From: an uncultured Oscillibacter sp.
GTDB lineage: Bacteria; Bacillota; Clostridia; Oscillospirales; Oscillospiraceae
Direction of reading: 5' to 3'
DNA length: 7,069 nucleotides
Assembly: GCA_902490355.1 (NCBI GenBank)
Contig: CABUDN010000128.1
Span: forward strand, 1 to 7,069
Numbering within the stretch: the stretch's first letter is position 1; every line of letters starts with the position of its first letter. The notes beneath the pieces are model-generated. The model ran no database searches. It was not told the origin of the DNA and was given only the letters and a program-made list of their open reading frames with translations. Both the position numbers and the translations under genes were made by a program. Positions 1 through 3,932 of this stretch are shown one piece after another.

Positions 1-52
1 CATACGAGATAAAGGAATATGACTGGAGTTCAGACGTGTGCTCTTCCGATCT
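1..52 (+). other. Illumina TruSeq P7/index adapter contamination
   Basis: This is synthetic, not genomic, sequence. Bases 1-10 match the end of the Illumina P7 flow-cell primer, 11-18 (AAAGGAAT) fit the i7 index as I recall it for TruSeq index 27, and 19-52 match the TruSeq read-2 adapter ending in GCTCTTCCGATCT. There is one mismatch, A instead of G at position 19. That mismatch creates an ATG, and translation from it begins MTGVQTCALPI, a peptide that recurs in databases because of adapter carry-over. Genomic sequence starts at about 53, so this is a raw contig end. Any open frame starting at 19 should be discarded. Confidence 0.97.
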
Positions 53-63
53 GCCGGAACCCG

Positions 64-69
64 TATAAT
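64..69 (+). promoter_or_regulatory. -10 box of the yitT-like gene; -35 lost
   Basis: A perfect TATAAT lies 40 bases upstream of the ATG at 110. The -35 element should fall near 41-46, which is adapter, so the upstream half of the promoter is missing from the contig. Predicted transcription start is near 76. The call rests on the consensus match and its position only. Confidence 0.5.
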
Positions 70-109
70 GATAATAAATATGATCTTTTGATGGAAATGA
101 GGTTCCGAC

Positions 110-997
110 ATGACAATTCAAACCCTGCACCGCTCCCTATCCGCCCTGCGGCCCAAAACCTTTGTGCTGTTGTTCCTCGCCGGTGTCATCAATGCCATCG
201 GCGTCACATTGTTTTTGGCCCCGGTACAGCTTTACGACAGCGGCATCTCCGGTACGGCCATGCTCTTCTGGCAGCTGACGCCGGAGCCTTACACCCTGCC
301 CATGTTTCTGGTGCTGCTCAACACCCCCCTGTTCCTTTTTGGCATGAAAAAACAGGGACTGACCTTCACGGTCTACTCTCTGTGGGCGGTGCTGATCTAT
401 GCCCTGGCCTCTTTCGCCATCAACACCTTCTTCCCCACCGCCGGAGCATCTCCGTTTGCCGGAGATGACCTGCTGCTGTGTGCCGTCTTCGGCGGGCTGA
501 TCTCCGGCGTGGGCAGCGGCATGACCATTCGCTTCGGCGGCGCCATCGACGGCGTGGAGGTCATGGCGGTGATCTTTTCCAAGCGCCTGGGCATGACGGT
601 GGGTTCCTTTGTGATGGTTTACAATGTGCTGCTGTATGTGACCATCGGCTGCATTTTCCGCAGCTGGGTTATGCCCCTCTACTCCATTTTGACCTACTGC
701 GCCGCCATCAAATCCGTGGACTTCATTGTCGAAGGTCTGGACAAGGCCAAATCCGCCACCATCATTACCTCCCGGGCCGACGAGGTCAGTGAGGCACTCT
801 CCGAGGCCTTCGGCCGTGGGATCACCCAGCTCCCCGCCAAGGGATATTACTCCGGCAGGGAGCAGACCATGGTTTACTTTGTGGTCAACCGGTTCCAGAT
901 TGCCAAAATGAAAGCCATTATCCAGGAGGTAGACCCCGACGCCTTTGTCTCCATTTCCGAGGTATCTGATATGCTGGGCAGCAGCGTGAAGAAGTAA
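110..997 (+). CDS. YitT family membrane protein (DUF161 + DUF2179)
   Basis: A 295-residue integral membrane protein of the YitT family, a widespread Firmicute family of unknown molecular function; a transport role is often assumed but not shown. Hydrophobic segments lie at about residues 17-37, 62-78, 83-105, 120-138 and 163-200. The Gly-rich loop at about 134-153 (GVGSGMTIRFGGAIDGVEVM) is the family's conserved motif. The cytosolic C-terminal DUF2179 domain (about 235-290) shows GYYSGREQ, then a VDPDAFVSISEV stretch, as is typical. Length is normal for the family. The ATG at 110 is supported by GAGG at 99-102 with 7-base spacing and by an upstream TATAAT. An ATG at 91 is out of frame. The gene stands alone, convergent with the minus-strand methyltransferase, and no U-tract terminator is visible after its stop. 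The family call is firm; the function is not known. Confidence 0.93.
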   Translation: MTIQTLHRSLSALRPKTFVLLFLAGVINAIGVTLFLAPVQLYDSGISGTAMLFWQLTPEPYTLPMFLVLLNTPLFLFGMKKQGLTFTVYSLWAVLIYALASFAINTFFPTAGASPFAGDDLLLCAVFGGLISGVGSGMTIRFGGAIDGVEVMAVIFSKRLGMTVGSFVMVYNVLLYVTIGCIFRSWVMPLYSILTYCAAIKSVDFIVEGLDKAKSATIITSRADEVSEALSEAFGRGITQLPAKGYYSGREQTMVYFVVNRFQIAKMKAIIQEVDPDAFVSISEVSDMLGSSVKK

Positions 998-1021
998 CGG
1001 GACAGCTTTTTGATTCCAAAC

Positions 1022-1046
1022 TGTAATATCTTCAGGTTATATTACA
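1022..1046. repeat. 8-bp dyad TGTAATAT-N9-ATATTACA
   Basis: TGTAATAT (1022-1029) is the exact reverse complement of ATATTACA (1039-1046), with 9 bases between them. It lies 25 bases after the yitT stop and has no T-tract, so it is a poor terminator. The AT-rich arms and the centre-to-centre spacing of about 17 bp (two faces of the helix) resemble a dimeric repressor operator. Its target and binder are unknown. It may alternatively be a weak mRNA 3'-end hairpin. Confidence 0.4.
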
Positions 1047-1064
1047 ATGCCAGCGATTTTGGAA

Positions 1065-1089
1065 AGGCCGCAGCTGACCGTTGCGGCCT
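1065..1089. other. GC hairpin AGGCCGCA / TGCGGCCT
   Basis: An 8-bp perfect stem (1065-1072 with 1082-1089) encloses a 9-base loop, about 70 bases downstream of the yitT stop. On the plus strand it is followed by CTCC, so there is no U-tract. It may be a processing or pausing site at the 3' end of the yitT transcript. Terminator function is not supported. Confidence 0.35.
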
Positions 1090-1168
1090 CTCCGCGTATG
1101 CTTGGCAGCGCACATTTTCCTCCCGTGCTATCAGGGGAATCAATCGGACCGCGAACGGATGCGATAAC

Positions 1169-1249
1169 ATGCCCCTGGGACAGAGGCTGGCCCGGCTGCA
1201 GACCCAGCAGGGCATTTCCCGGGAAACCATTCCTGCGGACACGGCATGA
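1169..1249 (+). pseudogene. Possible remnant of an XRE-type HTH regulator N-terminus
   Basis: The 26-codon frame from the ATG at 1169 reads MPLGQRLARLQTQQGISRET before degenerating and stopping at 1247-1249. The first 20 residues closely resemble the start of XRE/Cro-type DNA-binding domains (pattern LGxRLxxLRxxxGLSQExLA): helix 1, then the glycine-serine turn. The recognition helix is missing, and the sequence runs straight into the terminator of the neighbouring gene. The upstream ribosome site is weak (GGAT at 1157-1160). It could be a decayed regulator, a tiny expressed peptide or a chance match; the match is short, so confidence is low. Confidence 0.3.
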
Positions 1250-1256
1250 ACCCCCT

Positions 1257-1286
1257 ATAAAAAAGCCCCGGAGCGCTGCTCCGGGG
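1257..1286 (-). terminator. Rho-independent terminator of the methyltransferase gene
   Basis: On the minus strand a 9-bp perfect stem (CCCCGGAGC / GCTCCGGGG, loop AGC) is followed by C and then six T residues (plus-strand A run 1259-1264). The stem begins 5 bases after the methyltransferase stop codon. This is a classic intrinsic terminator. Confidence 0.9.
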
Positions 1287-1290
1287 GGTC

Positions 1291-1848
1291 TCATGTTTCT
1301 TTCCAGATCAGCACCGGCAGCGGCGGGTCTCCCTGCCGGTTGGCCCACCGGCAGCTGAGGACCGTATACCGTTTCGGGTCCAAAGTCTCCACATACGCCA
1401 GCACGGCGTCCCGCTCCTCATACCCGTTGGCGCCGCCGTAATAGAGGGCAATGGCCATGACGCCGCCCGGCTTCAACAGGGTCAGTCCGGCGCCAATGGC
1501 CGCCAGGGAGGAATCCGCCCGGGTCATGATCTGCGGATCTCCCCCCGGCAGGCGGCCGAAATTGAACACCACGCAGTCCACTGTCTCCGGCTGGGCATAC
1601 CGGTCCATATGGGCGTGGCTGTCCAGATGGACTTCCGCCTGCAATCCCTCCGCCTCCAGCAGCGCCCGGGTCTGTTCCACCGCCTCGGGCTGAATGTCAA
1701 AGGCCAGGACCCGGCCCTCCGGTCCTGCCAGACGGCACAGCAGAGCGGTATCCCGGCCCTTGCCCGCCGTGGCATCGATGCACAGCGCGCCGGGCCGGAC
1801 GGACCGGCGCAAAAATTCATGGACGACTCCCAGAGTATTGCGCTGCAT
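1291..1848 (-). CDS. mnmM: YtqB/MnmM-type SAM-dependent methyltransferase (tRNA wobble-uridine, putative)
   Basis: A 185-residue class I methyltransferase of the 'putative rRNA methylase' (YtqB) family. The Bacillus subtilis member, renamed MnmM, methylates nm5(s2)U34 to mnm5(s2)U34 in tRNA. Visible motifs are the SAM-binding motif I DATAGKGRD (25-33), the acidic end of strand 2 FDIQPEA (from 50), motif IV as NFGRLPGGD (96-104) and the family's NRQGDPP signature (160-166) near the C-terminus. Compared with YtqB as I remember it, GNGHD is GKGRD, NLGYLPGG is NFGRLPGG and YHGH is YYGG (126-129). The ATG at 1848 is chosen because AGGAGG (1856-1861) lies 7 bases upstream. The longer frame to 1935 would run through a terminator hairpin. 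A 6-bp hairpin (1865-1879) sits 3 bases upstream of the ribosome site. The fold and family are firm; the tRNA substrate is inferred. Confidence 0.85.
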   Translation of the reverse strand: MQRNTLGVVHEFLRRSVRPGALCIDATAGKGRDTALLCRLAGPEGRVLAFDIQPEAVEQTRALLEAEGLQAEVHLDSHAHMDRYAQPETVDCVVFNFGRLPGGDPQIMTRADSSLAAIGAGLTLLKPGGVMAIALYYGGANGYEERDAVLAYVETLDPKRYTVLSCRWANRQGDPPLPVLIWKET

Positions 1849-1864
1849 CTTCTCTCCTCCTTCC

Positions 1865-1879
1865 CGGCGCTGCGCGCCG
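1865..1879 (-). promoter_or_regulatory. Small hairpin abutting the mnmM-like ribosome-binding site
   Basis: CGGCGC (1865-1870) and GCGCCG (1874-1879) pair around a 3-base loop, 3 bases upstream of the AGGAGG that serves the methyltransferase. It would leave the ribosome site single-stranded rather than sequester it, so it could protect the 5' end or set translation efficiency. This is seen as sequence symmetry only. Confidence 0.3.
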
Positions 1880-1882
1880 TAA

Positions 1883-1914
1883 CAAAACGCCCGGGGAATT
1901 CCCCGGGCGTTTTG
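1883..1914 (-). terminator. 32-bp perfect palindromic terminator after the GGGtGRT gene
   Basis: Bases 1883-1914 form a perfect palindrome: a 14-bp arm, CAAAACGCCCGGGG, with a central AATT. Transcribed from either strand it gives a very stable hairpin ending in TTTTG. On the minus strand it reads TTTTGTTACGG, a short U-tract partly inside the stem. It lies 66 bases after the GGGtGRT stop and only 34 bases before the methyltransferase ATG, so it ends the scaffold/GGGtGRT operon, perhaps incompletely. Confidence 0.8.
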
Positions 1915-1939
1915 GTTGTCTGCTGCTTGCCGCAAACCG

Positions 1940-1970
1940 TTCCGGCCTGCCCATTTTCCAGGCGCCGGAA
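1940..1970 (-). other. Bulged 10-bp hairpin at the 3' end of the GGGtGRT transcript
   Basis: TTCCGG (1940-1945) pairs with CCGGAA (1965-1970) and CCTG (1946-1949) with CAGG (1959-1962), leaving a two-base CG bulge and a 9-base loop. It begins 9 bases after the GGGtGRT stop, upstream of the main terminator, and has no U-tract. It may stabilise the 3' end of an abundant mRNA; that role is inference. Confidence 0.4.
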
Positions 1971-1979
1971 TCAGGCTGT

Positions 1980-2978
1980 TTACTTCTGGCTCTCGGCAAC
2001 GGCAACGGCGACCGCCACGGTGGCACCCACCATGGGGTTGTTGCCCATGCCCAGGAAGCCCATCATCTCCACGTGAGCGGGGACGGAGCTGGAACCGGCA
2101 AACTGGGCGTCGGAGTGCATACGGCCCATGGTATCAGTCATGCCGTAGCTGGCGGGACCGGCAGCCATGTTGTCCGGATGCAGGGTACGGCCCGTACCGC
2201 CGCCGGAGGCCACGGAGAAGTACTTCTTCCCCTGCTCGATGCACTCTTTCTTGTAAGTGCCGGCCACGGGATGCTGGAACCGGGTGGGGTTGGTGGAGTT
2301 GCCGGTGATGGACACGTCCACGCCCTCATGGTGCATGATGGCCACGCCCTCGCGGACATCGTCGGCACCGTAGCAGCGGACGTTGGCACGCTCGCCCTCG
2401 GAATACCGGATCTCCCGGACCACCTTCAGCTCGCCGGTGTAATAGTCGAACTGGGTCTGCACGTAGGTGAAGCCGTTGATGCGGCTGATGATCTGCGCGG
2501 CGTCCTTGCCCAGGCCGTTGAGGATGACCCGCAGGGGCTCCTTACGGGCCTTGTTGGCGTTGCGGACGATGCCGATGGCGCCCTCAGCGGCGGCGAAGGA
2601 CTCGTGGCCTGCCAGGAAGGCAAAGCACTTGGTCTCATCCCGCAGCAGCATCGCGCCCAGATTGCCGTGGCCCAGGCCGACCTTGCGGTCCTCGGCAACG
2701 GAGCCGGGGATGCAGAAGGCCTGCAGGCCCACACCGATGCACTCGGCGGCCTCGGCAGCCGTCTTGACGCCCTTCTTCAGTGCGATGGCTGCGCCCACGC
2801 AGTAGGCCCAGCAGGCGTTTTCAAAGCAGATGGGCTGGATGCCCTTGACGATCTCATAGGGGTCGAAGCCGGCAGCCTTGCAGATCTCCCGGCACTCTTC
2901 CACGCTGGAAATTCCGTACTGGGCCAGGACGGAATTGATCTTGTCGATTCTTCTTTCGTAGCTTTCAAACAGAGCCAT
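1980..2978 (-). CDS. GGGtGRT family protein, function unknown
   Basis: A 332-residue soluble protein of the GGGtGRT family, named for the motif GGGTGRT (259-265 here). I recognise the family from this motif, the following HPDNMAAGPASYGMTDT stretch, and a C-terminal GMGNNP segment ending in an alternating Val-Ala run (321-328). No signal peptide or membrane span is evident. Ten cysteines are present, seven in the first 90 residues (29, 33, 51, 56, 60, 80, 89), including CX3C (29-33) and CX4CX3C (51-60). That pattern is compatible with metal or Fe-S binding, but it is not a recognised ferredoxin motif. The ATG has AGGAGG at 2988-2993 with 9-base spacing. The ribosome site lies in the 19-base gap after the scaffold gene, so translation is probably coupled. 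Family biochemistry is undescribed as far as I know; its partnership with an Fe-S scaffold suggests a role in Fe-S or redox chemistry. Confidence 0.9.
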   Translation of the reverse strand: MALFESYERRIDKINSVLAQYGISSVEECREICKAAGFDPYEIVKGIQPICFENACWAYCVGAAIALKKGVKTAAEAAECIGVGLQAFCIPGSVAEDRKVGLGHGNLGAMLLRDETKCFAFLAGHESFAAAEGAIGIVRNANKARKEPLRVILNGLGKDAAQIISRINGFTYVQTQFDYYTGELKVVREIRYSEGERANVRCYGADDVREGVAIMHHEGVDVSITGNSTNPTRFQHPVAGTYKKECIEQGKKYFSVASGGGTGRTLHPDNMAAGPASYGMTDTMGRMHSDAQFAGSSSVPAHVEMMGFLGMGNNPMVGATVAVAVAVAESQK

Positions 2979-2997
2979 TGGTCAATTCCTCCTTTTC

Positions 2998-3690
2998 TTA
3001 TTCGTGACGGGGATCGATATACTTCACGGCGTTTTCAAACTGGCCGTAGTGGCCCTTGGCCTTCTCCATGGCCTCGTTGGCGTCCACGCCCTTCTTGATG
3101 GCATCCATCATCTTGCCCAGATTGATGAACTCATAGCCAATGATCTCATTGTCCTTGTTCAGAGCCACCCGGGTCACATAGCCCTCGGCCATCTCCAGAT
3201 AGCGGGGACCCTTGGCCTTGGAGGCAAACATGGTGCCCACCTGGCTTCTCAGGCCCTTGCCCAGGTCCTCCAGAGAGGCGCCGATGGGCAGACCGCCCTC
3301 AGAGAACGCGGTCTGGGTACGGCCGTAGACGATCTGCAAAAACAGTTCCCGCATGGCGGTATTGATGGCGTCGCACACCAGGTCGGTGTTCAGAGCTTCC
3401 AGCAGGGTCTTGCCCACCAGAATCTCGCTGGCCATGGCGGCGGAGTGGGTCATGCCGGAGCAGCCCAGGGTCTCCACCAGGGCCTCCTCGATGATGCCGT
3501 CCTTCACGTTGAGGGTAAGCTTGCAGGCGCCCTGCTGGGGAGCACACCAGCCCACGCCGTGGGTCAAGCCGGAGATATCCTTGATCTCCTTGGCCTGGAC
3601 CCATTTGCCCTCCTCGGGAATGGGGGCCGGACCATGGTACGCGCCCTTGGCAACGGGGCACATATTCTGCACTTCGGTAGAGTAGATCAT
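2998..3690 (-). CDS. Divergent IscU/NifU-N-like Fe-S cluster scaffold protein
   Basis: A 230-residue protein whose N-terminal half (about 45-110) resembles IscU/NifU-N scaffolds, which hold nascent Fe-S clusters on three cysteines. The core KLTLNVKDGIIEEALVETLG then C77-SG, followed by ASEILVGKTLLEAL, parallels IscU 'KLQIKVN..GIIEDA...GCGSA...GKSLDEA'. C49 and C56 are candidates for the first IscU cysteine and C77 for the second. The third, the His-Cys pair of IscU, is not present in register; the only later cysteine is C106. About 115 extra C-terminal residues follow (GLPIGASLEDLGKGLRS onward), and an N-terminal segment carries CPVAKGAYHGPAPIPEEG. Start 3690 has AAAGGA at 3701-3706. It is the first gene of a two-gene operon with GGGtGRT. 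No IscS/SufS, SufB or HscA genes lie nearby, so it may not serve general cluster assembly. The fold is likely; the function is inferred. Confidence 0.85.
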   Translation of the reverse strand: MIYSTEVQNMCPVAKGAYHGPAPIPEEGKWVQAKEIKDISGLTHGVGWCAPQQGACKLTLNVKDGIIEEALVETLGCSGMTHSAAMASEILVGKTLLEALNTDLVCDAINTAMRELFLQIVYGRTQTAFSEGGLPIGASLEDLGKGLRSQVGTMFASKAKGPRYLEMAEGYVTRVALNKDNEIIGYEFINLGKMMDAIKKGVDANEAMEKAKGHYGQFENAVKYIDPRHE

Positions 3691-3728
3691 GTTCGTGCAT
3701 TCCTTTCCTCATATGATTTTTGCGGAAT

Positions 3729-3743
3729 GCCGGGCTTTCCGGC
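3729..3743 (-). other. 5'-UTR hairpin of the scaffold/GGGtGRT operon
   Basis: GCCGG (3729-3733) and CCGGC (3739-3743) form a 5-bp stem with a 5-base loop inside the predicted untranslated leader of about 72 bases. It lies between the promoter and the ribosome site. No recognisable riboswitch is seen; it may be an mRNA-stabilising element. Confidence 0.3.
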
Positions 3744-3768
3744 TTCTTCCGTGGGTTTTCCGTGACAT

Positions 3769-3797
3769 ATTATATCGGTAAACGTTTACCCTGTCAA
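3769..3797 (-). promoter_or_regulatory. Perfect consensus sigma-A promoter of the scaffold/GGGtGRT operon
   Basis: Read on the minus strand, TTGACA (3797-3792) is followed by exactly 17 bases and then TATAAT (3774-3769). All 12 consensus bases are present at optimal spacing. Transcription should start near 3762, leaving a leader of about 72 bases before the ATG at 3690. Such a promoter is expected to be very strong unless it is repressed, and the spacer carries an operator-like palindrome. Confidence 0.92.
3777..3790. promoter_or_regulatory. LacI/CcpA-like operator inside the promoter spacer
   Basis: GGTAAACGTTTACC is a perfect 14-bp palindrome with the central CG step typical of LacI/GalR-family operators. 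Aligned with the catabolite-responsive element pattern TGNAANCGNWWNCA, it matches at every fixed position except the outermost T and A. It lies wholly between the -35 and -10 boxes, where a bound repressor would block RNA polymerase. CcpA, a PurR-like or a dedicated LacI-family protein could bind it; none is encoded in the window. Confidence 0.75.
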
Positions 3798-3805
3798 GCA
3801 ACGGT

Positions 3806-3829
3806 GCCGGATTCCCCGCAAAATCCGGC
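3806..3829. other. 8-bp inverted repeat just upstream of the consensus promoter
   Basis: GCCGGATT (3806-3813) and AATCCGGC (3822-3829) are exact reverse complements separated by 8 bases. The repeat starts 9 bp upstream of the -35 box of the scaffold operon. It could bind a second regulator. On the plus strand it is followed seven bases after the stem by TTTTT, but no plus-strand gene ends here, so a terminator is unlikely. Confidence 0.35.
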
Positions 3830-3889
3830 TGCTGATTTTTGGCGTGATTTCCTGTGAAAAACGGCAAATTCTTCTGCCCTGAAACAGCG

Positions 3890-3922
3890 CAAACGCCCTC
3901 CGCGAAAAGCGGAGGGCGTTTG
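3890..3922 (-). terminator. Terminator of the membrane pyrophosphatase gene
   Basis: A 14-bp perfect stem, CAAACGCCCTCCGC (3890-3903) with its complement (3909-3922), encloses a 5-base loop, 10 bases after the pyrophosphatase stop. On the minus strand it ends GTTTGCGC, so the U-tract is short but the stem is very stable. The same hairpin would work weakly in the other direction. Confidence 0.8.
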
Positions 3923-3932
3923 GCATTTATGT

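Noticed and set aside
19..468. 149-codon plus-strand frame starting MTGVQTCALPI
   Set aside because: It starts inside the sequencing adapter and then runs in a shadow frame of the yitT-like gene.
1037..1358. About 100-codon frames on both strands over the yitT/methylase spacer
   Set aside because: They read through the hairpins and the terminator and show no domain or good ribosome site. Only the XRE-like segment at 1169 was retained, at low confidence.
1849..1935. Longer start (29 extra residues) for the methyltransferase
   Set aside because: It would translate through the 32-bp terminator palindrome and bypass the good AGGAGG site 7 bases before the ATG at 1848.
2005..2020. Alternating Val-Ala codons at the GGGtGRT C-terminus as a DNA repeat
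   Set aside because: The codons vary and the stretch is a normal part of the protein family's C-terminus, not a nucleotide repeat expansion.
2073..3765. Two long plus-strand frames (341 and 253 codons) opposite the GGGtGRT and scaffold genes
   Set aside because: Their composition is the same antisense artefact type, they show no recognisable domain, and they overlap real genes over their whole length.
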